Below are positions 18,260 through 27,039 of a stretch of DNA of 64,000 nt, piece after piece (positions within the stretch are counted from its first letter, which is position 1; the number at the start of each line of letters is the position of its first letter). The stretch is from Hoyosella sp. YIM 151337 (GTDB lineage: Bacteria > Actinomycetota > Actinomycetes > Mycobacteriales > Mycobacteriaceae): positions 1 to 64,000 of the forward strand of contig NZ_JAPEIQ010000006.1 in assembly GCF_026041215.1 (NCBI RefSeq). Reading direction: 5' to 3'. A program made the position numbers and the translations under genes. The notes beneath the pieces were generated by a model. The model saw only the letters and a program-made list of their open reading frames with translations, was not told where the DNA came from and made no database searches.

Positions 18260-19333
18260 TCAAGGACATTCGAGAGACGCGTCGCCACTCATCCGGGCAT
18301 ACAACTCATAAGCCACCTCGTTCCATGGGGCACGGAACGACTCTTCTGGCACGCAACCGGTCGACGTTATTCGCATGACCGGGAATACCTCCAGCGTCTC
18401 GTGCGAGCCACCGCGATTAAGCCGGTATAGAAACGGTTGCCCGGTGTCGTGCAGCGCCTGCAGGTGGGCTTCCGCGATCGGCCCGACGAGTTCCCAGTAC
18501 TCATCCGGCGTGAACTGATCCGGCGGAACCGCCTGCGGGCTCGCATCTGAGAAATCGACGTTAACCTGCACCTCAAGCATGTGCTCGTACGCGATCAACC
18601 GTAGTAACGCCGCGCCGGAGGGTTCCACCCCAGCGACAGCAGAATCGAAAGTCTCCCACAGCGCAGTGACCTGCGGCCCGGGCAGACCGTGCGACATGAA
18701 CACGCGCGAGCCCGGTTCTTGCTTGAGGTACCAGGTGTACCCGTCGTCGTGCGCGGCAGGGAGTTCGGCGATCCTGGAGAAGGCAACGAGAGGGTCAGTT
18801 TCCTCTGGCAGCATCACCGTGAATCTGGTCCGCGCGGAATTGTCCGGATACTCGGCATGGACGGGCACCCGGAAGACGTCTCTCACTTCACGCCACAAGG
18901 GCACTCCGGCCGTCAGGACGGCAGCCGGTGTGTCCAGCGACGCGAGGTGAAATTCTGACTCCGGCGAGCTGCGAAAAAGTGACCGGCCATTCGGCTGACG
19001 GATTGTGTACCCGGCCCGGAAGTCCTGCCGAGCCCCATACTCGCCTAGCGTCGCGCCCACTCGGATAACGTCGGTATCGCTCGCTTCTGGGCGCATCGTC
19101 ACCACAACGGCGACTCGGTCGCCACCGCCGCCCTTGTTCCCATGCACCTTTACGTCTGTTGTCCGCACCCCGGGGAGGGCGGCGCTCGCGATCTCCCGCT
19201 CGAATCGTTCAGCGGCCGCAACGGTTTCTGGCGAGGGCCGTGCGCAGCCAGTGACCACCTGAGCAGCGAGCGCAAGGGCGACGAAGAGCAGCAAAGCGGG
19301 AAAGCGCTTGGTGCATACCCGCGAGCCGCTCAC
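18260..19333 (-). CDS. Hypothetical lipoprotein
   Basis: A 357-residue exported protein. A hydrophobic signal (about 10-29) ends in the lipobox QVVTGC. The mature part shows no motif I recognise; it has an even mix of strands and a cysteine pair near the C-terminus (STGCVPEE and SLECP). It is probably anchored outside the membrane. Actinobacterial genomes hold many such orphans. Confidence 0.75.
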   Translation of the reverse strand: MSGSRVCTKRFPALLLFVALALAAQVVTGCARPSPETVAAAERFEREIASAALPGVRTTDVKVHGNKGGGGDRVAVVVTMRPEASDTDVIRVGATLGEYGARQDFRAGYTIRQPNGRSLFRSSPESEFHLASLDTPAAVLTAGVPLWREVRDVFRVPVHAEYPDNSARTRFTVMLPEETDPLVAFSRIAELPAAHDDGYTWYLKQEPGSRVFMSHGLPGPQVTALWETFDSAVAGVEPSGAALLRLIAYEHMLEVQVNVDFSDASPQAVPPDQFTPDEYWELVGPIAEAHLQALHDTGQPFLYRLNRGGSHETLEVFPVMRITSTGCVPEESFRAPWNEVAYELYARMSGDASLECP

Positions 19334-19420
19334 AGGCGCTAGCTTATCTGCCAGTCCAGCGCGCGCTCGATCATCGCGGTTATCATCACGTCAACTCCAC
19401 GGGAACGAGACCGGGGACAT

Positions 19421-19714
19421 ATGGCGCGCTGCCGGCATGAAGCCCGGTGCGACATTCTCGACTACACCTACACTCCCACGAGTGCCGTCGAATGCGACCT
19501 CGCCTGGGGACAGTCACTCTCCGTCGATTTCGAGGAGTCCGGGTTCGTGTGCGCCGGTGACACCGTCTTCGGCTCGTACCCCGTCCTCGACTACGACCAC
19601 AGGACCCAAATCGGCAAGACGATATGTGCCAGCGAAGCCAGCGGTGTTACCTGCTTTCATAACCTGACGGGCAGCGGGTTCTTCCTGTCCCGCGATGCGT
19701 ATCGGATCTTCTGA
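19421..19714 (+). pseudogene. DUF6636-like protein, N-terminus lost or frameshifted
   Basis: The 97-residue frame matches the second half of small secreted DUF6636-type proteins: RCDI, then VECDLAWG, GFVCAGDTVF, ICASEASGVTCFH and a closing GSGFFLSRDAY. The usual signal peptide and the first GN-x-x-C motif are absent in this frame, but a GNETGDIW stretch appears in another frame just upstream (about 19390-19425). This suggests a frameshifted gene. A short intact variant cannot be excluded. Confidence 0.5.
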
Positions 19715-19793
19715 ATTGGCAGTTCTAACGCAGAATTCAGGTCGCGGGCTTTAGCGCTCCGGCCACGTCAGGTGCCGTCAGGATGGTGGATAA

Positions 19794-20693
19794 TCAGAAG
19801 CCACAGGCGGTGAGGAGCGCCGCACCGAGCACCACAGGCGCTGCGGCAGCGGCGGCAGCACCTGTCAGGCCGGCAGCGGCATGGAACGCTCTGCGACGGC
19901 CGCTGACGGGCGCGACGAGTCGTTCCGCCCGCGCGAGGACGCCGTTTCCTCCCGCGCTCATAGTGAATGCCGGCCCGGCCGTCATTGACACCAGGGCTGT
20001 CATGAGGAGACCGGGGCCGTGGCTGCGGGCCGCGATGTCGTCCGCACGCATTTCGAGCAATTGACTGACGGCATTCAGCGCGGCAGGAAATAACGGAAGC
20101 CATGCACCAGCCCGAGCGAGACTGCTGAGTACCGATAAGAGAGTCTGATGGTGCCCGGACAGGTGAGCGGCTTCATGCGTGAGGACGGCTTGAACTTCGT
20201 TGTGGCTGAGTCCTTTGAGCATTCCACTGGTGACCACGATGGTTCCGCCGCGTCCCGCCACGCTATAGGCGGACCGCTGTGGTGACTCCACCACAACGAC
20301 GTTGCTGCCGAGGCGGGGCGCCGCACTGGACACCAGGCGTAACGCCTGGCAGTGAGTTTTGCGGGCGGCCCGGTCGCGGCAAAACTGCCACGCCGCAGCG
20401 ATTACCAGCCACGTGATGCCGACCGTCGCCAGCACGCCTAGCGCGCTGTGCAGCAGCAGCGAAAGTCCGTCGTGCGAAACCGCTGCACCTGCAGCCAATC
20501 GCGGATAGGCAAGAGCCATCAGCGCAGTGAGCGCCGCCGCCAGCCACACGATCAGCACGCCACCGACCGCCACCAGCCACATTGCAATGCCTATCCGAGG
20601 GGAGTGCTCGGTCCGGATTCGCGACAGCGGCCCGGGCAACAACACTGCGCCTGCAAGCCCAGTGATGGCCAGGCAGCCCGCGATCAAAAGCAT
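19794..20693 (-). CDS. M56-family membrane metallopeptidase (BlaR1-like)
   Basis: A 299-residue protein with three hydrophobic spans in the first 110 residues, a zinc-protease core with HEAAH (near 173) and a downstream glutamate in EMRADD, and a C-terminal span. It lacks the penicillin-binding sensor domain of true BlaR1. The ATG overlaps the stop of the BlaI-type gene (TGATG), so the two are coupled and likely act together: the peptidase is expected to relieve repression upon an unknown envelope signal. Confidence 0.88.
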   Translation of the reverse strand: MLLIAGCLAITGLAGAVLLPGPLSRIRTEHSPRIGIAMWLVAVGGVLIVWLAAALTALMALAYPRLAAGAAVSHDGLSLLLHSALGVLATVGITWLVIAAAWQFCRDRAARKTHCQALRLVSSAAPRLGSNVVVVESPQRSAYSVAGRGGTIVVTSGMLKGLSHNEVQAVLTHEAAHLSGHHQTLLSVLSSLARAGAWLPLFPAALNAVSQLLEMRADDIAARSHGPGLLMTALVSMTAGPAFTMSAGGNGVLARAERLVAPVSGRRRAFHAAAGLTGAAAAAAAPVVLGAALLTACGF

Positions 20694-21058
20694 CAGTGCT
20701 CCCGCTCAGTCAGGCGCGTCAGAGCGTCACGTAAAGCCTCGGATTCTTCCTCATTGAATCCTGACACGAAATGCGTGAAAACACCGCGTGTGTCCGGGCT
20801 CGAATGCAGTGCTTCACGCATCAATTGCGCGCTGTACTCCTCGCGCGACATAACGGGCCGGTAACTCCAGGCGCGACCTTGCTTGTCCCTCAGCAGCCAC
20901 CCCTTGGTGTACAAAATGTTCATCACCGTCATCACGGTGGTATAGGCAATGTCCCGGTCAGCTCTTAAGCGCTCCAGCACCTCGCGGACGGTGCACGACT
21001 GGTCCCGCGACCACAGCACATTCATGATCGCGGTCTCAAGCTCACCGGTAATACGCAC
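20693..21058 (-). CDS. BlaI/MecI/CopY-family repressor
   Basis: A 121-residue winged-helix protein. The fold marks are GELETAIMNVLW, TVREVLERL and YTTVMTVMNILYTKGWL. The GTG at 21058 is preceded by GGAGGG at five bases; an upstream start would give an odd Trp-rich tail. A TACTAA-N5-TTAGTG inverted repeat at 21093-21109 lies in its promoter, and a near-identical one lies before the DUF305 gene, so it probably controls both. It is coupled to the M56 peptidase. Confidence 0.9.
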   Translation of the reverse strand: MRITGELETAIMNVLWSRDQSCTVREVLERLRADRDIAYTTVMTVMNILYTKGWLLRDKQGRAWSYRPVMSREEYSAQLMREALHSSPDTRGVFTHFVSGFNEEESEALRDALTRLTEREH

Positions 21059-21092
21059 TGTTGCCCTCCACCAGCAGCCTTTGCCGCCCAAT

Positions 21093-21109
21093 TACTAATC
21101 GGTTTAGTG
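21093..21109. promoter_or_regulatory. BlaI-type operator candidate 1
   Basis: TACTAATCGGTTTAGTG: inverted arms TACTAA and TTAGTG around five bases, 35 bp upstream of the repressor start. Arm sequence and spacing are shared with the site at 21947-21963. Confidence 0.65.
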
Positions 21110-21178
21110 GACACAGTAGCGCGCCCAGGCAGGTCCCAGCACGTGCATCAATGACGTCCGGTTACGGGGCATCGTCCG

Positions 21179-21871
21179 CTACCGGCCCTGAGGGTAGCTC
21201 TCCGGCGATGCGGCGAACTTCCCGGCGCATGCGGCCGAGCAGAAGTAATACATCGTCCCATCGTGTCGCAGCCGGTGCGGCGCGTGATCAGTGTCCAAAG
21301 TCATCTGACACACCGGATCAAGAACCGATTCGCGGGCTGGGCGGTCTGCCCATTCCGCCTCGAACAACTCAACTGGCACGGGGATATTCCGCAGGCTGCG
21401 GGGGCCAAGCGGAGTGAGTGATACACCTGGAATGTCACCTGCTGCGTCAGCTACTGCCTGACTGGCTAGCACCTGCCGCCGCCCAGCGAGCGCGCCGATG
21501 CGTGACGCGATATTCACCGTCGACCCGAACCAGTCGCCGTCTCGCGACACGGCGGTGCCGTGATGCATCCCCACCCGCACGTCCGGATATCCATAACCCG
21601 AAAGGAGATCGTTGGCGAGCAGCAGGCCGAGGCGGATGGCGGCAGCTGGTTCTGGTACCCGCAGCATGAGCGCATCACCAAGGGTCTTGACCTGTTCAGC
21701 CCCGCACTCGGACAACACCGGCGCAGCTGCGCAGACGAACTCGTGCGCAAGGTCAGCGGCTGACTCATCGCCGTGCGCTTCAGTCAGCGCGGTGAACCCG
21801 GCCAGATCGGCGAAGATGAACGTGCCCTCCGCTCTGAACAGCGGCTCCGCACCATCGCATCCCGTCGCCAC
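21179..21871 (-). CDS. Class III adenylate/guanylate cyclase domain fused to a YHS domain
   Basis: A 230-residue protein. The cyclase homology domain (about 12-170) begins with FIFADLAGFTALTEAHG, keeps a second Asp in LGDALML, and has FGSTVNIASRIG near 118. The C-terminal YHS domain (about 183-228) has DPVCQMTLD and FCSAACAGKFAASPE, a short fold linked to metal or organic ligand binding and often found with copper pumps. The fusion suggests metal-dependent cyclic nucleotide or other signalling. It is divergent from the DUF305 gene across operator 21947-21963. The GTG start has only a weak ribosome site. Confidence 0.85.
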   Translation of the reverse strand: MATGCDGAEPLFRAEGTFIFADLAGFTALTEAHGDESAADLAHEFVCAAAPVLSECGAEQVKTLGDALMLRVPEPAAAIRLGLLLANDLLSGYGYPDVRVGMHHGTAVSRDGDWFGSTVNIASRIGALAGRRQVLASQAVADAAGDIPGVSLTPLGPRSLRNIPVPVELFEAEWADRPARESVLDPVCQMTLDTDHAPHRLRHDGTMYYFCSAACAGKFAASPESYPQGR

Positions 21872-21946
21872 CCCGTCAGCTTAAGCCGGGCCCTTCAGCC
21901 TTGCACTTGCATTTACACCCCCACGAGTCCTCAGCACTCGCGTTAT

Positions 21947-21963
21947 TACTAATGTACTTAGTA
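21947..21963. promoter_or_regulatory. BlaI-type operator candidate 2
   Basis: TACTAATGTACTTAGTA is a perfect inverted repeat (6-bp arms, 5-bp spacer). It lies between the divergent cyclase-YHS and DUF305 genes, 55 bp before the DUF305 start, and copies the arm sequence of the site in front of the BlaI-type gene. Confidence 0.7.
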
Positions 21964-22017
21964 GCATTGAACAGACGTGCCGGACACGAAAGTGTCCTTA
22001 CCCGATAGGAGTCTGAG

Positions 22018-22671
22018 GTGAAAAGAACTGTCGCAGCAGCTGCCGCAGCTGTCGCCGTGCTGATCGGTACCGCCGCGTGCGGCGACGACGGTGCAGTGGA
22101 TCCTGACACTACCGCCGCCCCGCCCGCCGCTGAAGACGTCGTAACAGGTGAAGTCAGCCCGACAGATGTCTGGTTCGCGCAGATGATGATTCCGCACCAT
22201 GACCAGGCCATCGAGATGAGTGACATGCTTCTGGCGAAGGACGGGATCGACGACCGGGTGCTTGCGCTGGCCGAGGACATCAAGGCGGCCCAGACACCAG
22301 AGGTCGAACAACTGTCGGAGTGGCTCTCCGCCTGGGGCGAGGATGTTCCCCCGACTGGTATGCCGATGCAACCTGGCAACGGGATGCGCATGCCCGGGCA
22401 CGAGATGGCCGCAGATGATATGCACGCAGGCCCCGGAGGTATGGGAATGATGTCAGCAGAAGACATGCAGGCCCTCGCTGATGCCGAGGGCGATGACGCG
22501 GCGCGGCTATTTCTGGAGCACATGATTGTGCACCACGAAGGTGCCGTCATGATGGCCCAGCGCGAGGTCGATGAGGGTACCCATCCCGGCGCGACGGAAA
22601 TGGCCAACACCATCATCGAAACCCAGCAGCAGGAGATCACCGAGATGCGGCAGCTACTCGACGAGCTGTGA
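22018..22671 (+). CDS. DUF305 lipoprotein
   Basis: A 217-residue exported lipoprotein; the lipobox is GTAAC with Cys21. Two DUF305 halves carry paired histidines, MMIPHHDQAIEM (about 57) and HMIVHHEGAVMMA (about 168), plus a Met-rich linker (GMPMQPGNGMRMPG, GGMGMM) suited to binding copper-like metals. The GTG has AGGAG upstream. The position next to a copper-type ATPase and under a BlaI-like operator supports a role in metal handling outside the membrane; this is inferred. Confidence 0.9.
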   Translation: MKRTVAAAAAAVAVLIGTAACGDDGAVDPDTTAAPPAAEDVVTGEVSPTDVWFAQMMIPHHDQAIEMSDMLLAKDGIDDRVLALAEDIKAAQTPEVEQLSEWLSAWGEDVPPTGMPMQPGNGMRMPGHEMAADDMHAGPGGMGMMSAEDMQALADAEGDDAARLFLEHMIVHHEGAVMMAQREVDEGTHPGATEMANTIIETQQQEITEMRQLLDEL

Positions 22672-22789
22672 ACGGCACCCAGGCAGGCACCTGGGCCGCC
22701 AGGCAAGCGGGCCAATGCGGTGATCTCGTTCGCGACCGTGGCAGGCGCACAGGTGCGCTGCGGCTGGGGCCGGCTTACCGCCGACCGTG

Positions 22790-23029
22790 TCATTGCCGGT
22801 CATGACCGGACGCGTGCGTTGAACCACCGCGGCGGTGCATGCCCATCATCGCGAACATCATGATGGCGCACACCGCCGCGATGGCGAGGAAGCCCGAATC
22901 TAGGGTGCCCGTCCACACCAGCACACCGACAATCAGCACAATTGGGGCGCAGCAGGCAATCATCAGCCATCGGTGCCCATGATTGTGAACCGGGACTGAT
23001 TCAGGAGTACTTTGCTGTGGCGCAGTCAT
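22790..23029 (-). CDS. Small two-span membrane protein, DUF2933-like
   Basis: A 79-residue protein with a His-containing N-terminus (HNHGHRW), two hydrophobic spans (about 20-40 and 45-63) and a Met/His-rich tail (MMGMHRRGG, HASGHDRQ). Such proteins accompany heavy-metal ATPases. It is 43 bp downstream of the ATPase gene and is probably co-transcribed. Confidence 0.75.
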   Translation of the reverse strand: MTAPQQSTPESVPVHNHGHRWLMIACCAPIVLIVGVLVWTGTLDSGFLAIAAVCAIMMFAMMGMHRRGGSTHASGHDRQ

Positions 23030-23072
23030 TGGGGAATCCCCTTCTGTGATGTGACGTGCACGCGACTGTGAA

Positions 23073-25364
23073 TCAGACGTCCAGTTTCGCGCGCTTGAGC
23101 AGCATCGAATTGCCGATCACCGACAGCGAACTGGTTGTCATGGCGATGACACCGATCATGGGGTGCAGCAAGCCGATGGCGGCAATTGGTATAGCCGCAC
23201 CGTTGTAGAACCAGGCCCAGAACAAGTTCTGAACAATCTTGCTGAACGTTGCGCGTGAAAGCCGGATCGCTGCGACTGCCTTAGTAAGTTCACCGCTGAC
23301 GAGCGTGACGTCGGCTGCTTCGATCGCGACGTCGGCACCTGCACCGATGGCGATACCCACGTTCGCTTGTTTGAGCGCGGGGGCGTCGTTGATACCGTCA
23401 CCGATCATGGTGACGTGGGGGCCGAAACGGTCCTGCAGTGCGCGGATCTCATCGACCTTGCCTTCGGGCAGCACTCCCGCATGAACCTCGTCGATGCCCA
23501 CCGCGTCTGCGACTGCGCGGGCCGCGCGTTCGTTGTCGCCGGTCAGCATAACGACGCGCAGACCCAGTGAGTGCAGCGCTGCGACGGCCTTGCGCGAGTC
23601 CGGTTTGATGGCGTCGGCGACCGCGATGAGACCGATCGCGTTCCCGCCGGCCGCGACAGTGACAACGGTGCGGCCCTGGCGCTCCAACTCCGCGAGTGCA
23701 GTATCGAGCGCGTCGAGTCCCGCAACACCGGTCTCTTGCAGCAAGCGGCGGTTTCCGATCAGAATCTTCCTGCCGCTGACGATGCCCTGCACGCCACGAG
23801 CCTTGACGGACCGGAATTCGCCCACCTCGCCAACCCGGATACCGCGCTTCCGCGCTCCGTCGGCAATCGCCTTCGCGAGCGGATGTTCCGAAGCGTTCTC
23901 AACAGCGGCGGCAAGCTCAAGCACCAGGGACTCGTCCATCCCGGGCGCAGCAACGACGTCGGTGAGTTCTGGCTCTCCGAGCGTGATCGTTCCCGTCTTG
24001 TCAAGTACAACGACCTTGATGTCTTTGAGGGTCTGTATGGCCTCACCCGAGCGGATCAACACGCCGTGCGCCGCGCCGAGTCCGGACCCGACCATCAGCG
24101 CGGTGGGAGTAGCCAGACCCAGCGCGCAGGGGCACGCGATGACGAGCACGGCCACCGCGGCCAAAATCGCGATCACCGGCACGGGAAGGTCTGGATTAAC
24201 CCAGGGCAGGAACCCTGCGCCCCACTCGAGGATCGGCCGGAGGGATTCCCCGAAAATCAGCCATACAGCCAAACTGCCGAGCGAGATCGCGATAACTGCT
24301 GGCACAAACTTGGCGGTCAGACGATCGGCGAACTCCTGGATCGGCACCTTAGAGCCTTGCGCTTCCTCCACGAGCCGAATGACTTGCGAGAGGAACGTTT
24401 CGGCGCCAACACGGGTCGCCCGCACGATCAAGCGACCCTCCTTGTTGATCGTGGCGCCTAGCACGAGATCTCCGCGCTGCTTAGCAATGGGGAGGGATTC
24501 GCCCGTCGCGATAGATTCGTCGACGTGACTGTCACCGTCGATCACTTCCCCGTCAGTCGGGATTTTCTCCCCGGGGCGCACGACCATCACGTCACCGACG
24601 GCCAAGTCCGCAATGGGGACCTCCACCTCGCTGCCGTCGCGAAGGACTCGGGCGGTCTTCGCCCCAAGCGTCAGCAGCCGCTTGATCGCTTGCGAGGCAC
24701 GGCCTTTCGCACGGGTCTCCAAGTATCGGCCGATGAGATGGAACGTCATGATAGTCGCGGCCATCTCGGTGAACGACGTCATCGGATAGAAGAAGCCCAC
24801 TAGTCCTATCAGGTAGGGCGGCAGGCTGCCCAGCGAGATGAGCACATCCATATTGGCGGTGCGGTTGGTGAGCGATCGCCACGCGGAGCGATGCGTGACA
24901 AAGCCGCCGTAGAGGAAGACCACCGGGAACGCCAGCACAGAGATGATGGCGAGGTAGCCCGGGACCGGCTCCCAGAACATGTGTACCGCCATGAGCACCA
25001 TGATGAGAGTGGCCGGAACCGCCGCGATCCACACGCGTTTCGCAGCAATCGCGAGATACTCCTGATCCCGGTCAACTTCCTGCGGTGCGACTGCACCTGC
25101 AGTGTCACCCCCGGCCTCGCCTTCGGCAACGTCGTAGCCCGCTCGCTCCACCGCAGCACGCAGGACGTCGAGAGCCGCAGCACCCGGGCCGTCTCTCACT
25201 GTGACCCGAACGCTGTGGCTAGCGATACTCGTGTGGATTTCCTCGACACCAGGGACACGCCGCAGCGACGTCGTGACGATTCCCGCGCAATGGTCAGAAC
25301 CCATGCCGGGCACAATCAGTCGATAGCTGACCTGGCCGCGAATGTCCGGTGCGGTTTCAGTCAT
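23073..25364 (-). CDS. Heavy-metal P-type ATPase (P1B, copper-type)
   Basis: A 763-residue pump. An N-terminal heavy-metal-associated fold (about 12-75) has GMGSDHCAG instead of the usual GMTCxxC, so it keeps only one metal-binding Cys. The membrane site is the CPC of [16 protein letters not shown] (near 411); the phosphorylated Asp is in [11 protein letters not shown] (near 453); HPLAKAI and [10 protein letters not shown] follow. These residues fit Cu(I) export. The start at 25364 has AGGAGGG six bases upstream. A DosR-like box (25459-25472) lies about 95 bp before the start. Confidence 0.93.
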   Translation of the reverse strand: MTETAPDIRGQVSYRLIVPGMGSDHCAGIVTTSLRRVPGVEEIHTSIASHSVRVTVRDGPGAAALDVLRAAVERAGYDVAEGEAGGDTAGAVAPQEVDRDQEYLAIAAKRVWIAAVPATLIMVLMAVHMFWEPVPGYLAIISVLAFPVVFLYGGFVTHRSAWRSLTNRTANMDVLISLGSLPPYLIGLVGFFYPMTSFTEMAATIMTFHLIGRYLETRAKGRASQAIKRLLTLGAKTARVLRDGSEVEVPIADLAVGDVMVVRPGEKIPTDGEVIDGDSHVDESIATGESLPIAKQRGDLVLGATINKEGRLIVRATRVGAETFLSQVIRLVEEAQGSKVPIQEFADRLTAKFVPAVIAISLGSLAVWLIFGESLRPILEWGAGFLPWVNPDLPVPVIAILAAVAVLVIACPCALGLATPTALMVGSGLGAAHGVLIRSGEAIQTLKDIKVVVLDKTGTITLGEPELTDVVAAPGMDESLVLELAAAVENASEHPLAKAIADGARKRGIRVGEVGEFRSVKARGVQGIVSGRKILIGNRRLLQETGVAGLDALDTALAELERQGRTVVTVAAGGNAIGLIAVADAIKPDSRKAVAALHSLGLRVVMLTGDNERAARAVADAVGIDEVHAGVLPEGKVDEIRALQDRFGPHVTMIGDGINDAPALKQANVGIAIGAGADVAIEAADVTLVSGELTKAVAAIRLSRATFSKIVQNLFWAWFYNGAAIPIAAIGLLHPMIGVIAMTTSSLSVIGNSMLLKRAKLDV

Positions 25365-25458
25365 GATGTTCCCTCCTGGCTCAGATGACGCGGCTGTCAC
25401 GCCAGTTCTGAGACACCTACTTTTGACGAGCGTTCCCTCCGTCCGAAGTTGGGGGTTA

Positions 25459-25472
25459 GGGCCGAAAGTCCC
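25459..25472 (-). promoter_or_regulatory. DosR-like box 1
   Basis: On the minus strand the sequence reads GGGACTTTCGGCCC, agreeing well with the core of the DosR consensus known from mycobacteria. It points toward the P-type ATPase gene. Confidence 0.6.
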
Positions 25473-25510
25473 TTCTCGGTGGGTCAGCAGGCCTTTGCCG
25501 TCGGCCGTTG

Positions 25511-25524
25511 GGGACTTTCGGCCC
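25511..25524 (+). promoter_or_regulatory. DosR-like box 2
   Basis: The same 14 bases, GGGACTTTCGGCCC, now on the plus strand and inside TTGGGGACTTTCGGCCCCAG, which matches 17 of 20 positions of the DosR consensus TTSGGGACTWWAGTCCCSAA. It points toward the decayed gene at 25530. Confidence 0.65.
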
Positions 25525-25529
25525 CAGAG

Positions 25530-26210
25530 ATGGAGGAGTCTCTCGACGCTGTATCAGCTACGACATTGCGCGCATGCTCACGGGAAAAGGCACTACGCCG
25601 TGAACTACTCGTCGGCACACTGACATGGAGCTTCGCGGCGCGGGGCAACACCCGCTGGGACTACAGCCGGGCGCACACGCAGCAGATGATGGCTGGGCCG
25701 ATGGGTGCCATGGGTGCGATTGTCCAGGGGACGGGGCCGGTTGAGACCCCGGATGAAGCCATCGCCAGCGCAGAGCAGCTTGCGGCCAGGTGGGGGCTGG
25801 GCATCGGCGAGGTAATGGAGTTCGGCAACCACTTCTACATCGAACTCGTTGACTAGGGCGGGGGCAGCGCAACCGAGGTGATCTTCGACCGGACAACTGG
25901 TGATGTGCATCTCGAGTGGGGCCCAGCGATGATGTGGAATACCGCATACGGGATGATGCCGACCGATACGCGACCGGCAAAGCCGGTGATCGATACGCAA
26001 AAGCTCGCACACTAGCGGACGAGTGGCTTAAGCAATTCAGGCCAGAACTTCGGACAGGACAAGTCCACGCATTTCCCGGGTACTACACCTTCCACACGAT
26101 GCGTGACGGCGCGATCGCCGGAACGCTCTCCGTACATTAACCGTAGCGGCCAGGTGTGGTATCACACCTGGCACGGAGAGTTTAACCAATCAGCCGGTCA
26201 CCCTGAGTAG
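25530..26210 (+). pseudogene. Decayed gene behind DosR-like boxes (three lesions)
   Basis: One protein can be followed over three broken parts. Part one (from ATG 25530) ends MEFGNHFYIELVD at an in-frame TAG (25854-25856). The same frame then goes on for 52 codons (TEVIFDRTTGDVHLEWGPAMMWN and onward) to a TAG at 26013. A frameshift in the AAAA run near 26000 leads to LADEWLKQFRPELRTG and AFPGYYTFHTMRDG. A second shift near 26138 gives SGQVWYHTWHGEFNQSAGHPE ending at 26208-26210. I know this type of protein as an actinobacterial hypothetical near metal pumps; no function is assigned. The true start may be downstream of 25530, since the DosR-like box ends at 25524. Confidence 0.75.
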
Positions 26211-26279
26211 CTGATCGCCTGAATCAGCCACTGGAAGGGCGTGCTTCGCGATCGCGGGAAGGAACGTCGCGGAAGCAAC

Positions 26280-26726
26280 TCAGTGGCGGCGCAATATACC
26301 TTCCAGTTTCGAAAGCACTTCGCGCCAGCCTCGCTCCATCACATTTCGCTGCATTCGCTGTCGCTTTTCTGCGACGTCAAAGCCGCTGTTGACGAGCAGC
26401 AGCCGGGTGCCGTGCCCCTGTGGCTGTATCGCCCAGCTCACTTTCCATCGGGACGGCGATGGGCCGCGCATGTCCGTCCAGCTCCAGGTCATCGCTTGCC
26501 CCGGCAGAACCTGAAGAATTTCGCACGCGATCTCGGCCGGAGGATCTGATGGCAGCAGAAAGATGAATGCGGTTCCCGCTTGCAGAGAGTCGAACCCGAC
26601 CGAGGGAAGCAACCACTGCTCAAGCAGGGTTGAGTCTGTGAGCGCTCGCCACACAACCTCGGGTGGCTGCTGGTAGAACATTCCCAGTTCAACTCTGGAC
26701 GGATCGAGGTGCGGATCGATCGCCAC
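26280..26726 (-). CDS. SRPBCC/AHSA1-family protein
   Basis: A 148-residue START-like fold protein: PPEVVWRALTDSTLLEQWLLP at the front, PGQAMTWSW in the middle and a closing amphipathic helix with GWREVLSKLEGIL. The GTG at 26726 has GGGAGG at six bases; an ATG nine codons earlier has none. Such proteins bind hydrophobic ligands, and some are toxin-like or stress proteins; no specific role can be given. It stands alone. Confidence 0.8.
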   Translation of the reverse strand: MAIDPHLDPSRVELGMFYQQPPEVVWRALTDSTLLEQWLLPSVGFDSLQAGTAFIFLLPSDPPAEIACEILQVLPGQAMTWSWTDMRGPSPSRWKVSWAIQPQGHGTRLLLVNSGFDVAEKRQRMQRNVMERGWREVLSKLEGILRRH

Positions 26727-26823
26727 CTTCGACCTCCCTGGGCAAAACGACATTGAGCGATCTGAGGTCAGATTACTCTGCCGGTCCTTGTACCGCCGGA
26801 TGAGTTGAGCCGCCCGCGGTCAC

Positions 26824-27039
26824 CTAATGCTCGAGTTGCAGAGCAGGTGGCGGCCGCCGGACACACAGCACGGCGAAAACTGGCGTCCCGAAGCGGGGAG
26901 AAATCTGGCCGAAGATACGTGAAGGCAGAACACCGTCACGACTCATTGAATTGAGAAATCTGGAGACCGGGGCCTGGTAAGTGAGGGCGGAGCCGAAGGC
27001 ACCGGCGATTGCGTCGGCGAAGTCGTGGGACGGATACAC
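26824..27039 (-). pseudogene. Amino-acid permease (APC family) relic
   Basis: About 65 codons encode a recognisable APC segment: AGAFGSALTYQAPVSRFL, NSMSRDGVLPSRIFG and PRFGTPVFAVL, typical of the middle of these transporters. Nothing before it in the frame fits a permease and the downstream spans are missing. It is a fragment left by deletion. Confidence 0.55.

Noticed and set aside
19794-21058. Beta-lactam resistance locus (blaI-blaR1)
   Set aside because: The M56 protein has no penicillin-sensing domain and no beta-lactamase gene is nearby.
22796-22809. Palindrome CCGGTCATGACCGG as a DasR-type operator
   Set aside because: It lies inside the 3-prime end of a coding sequence and its arms differ from the two identical sites in the GlcNAc locus.
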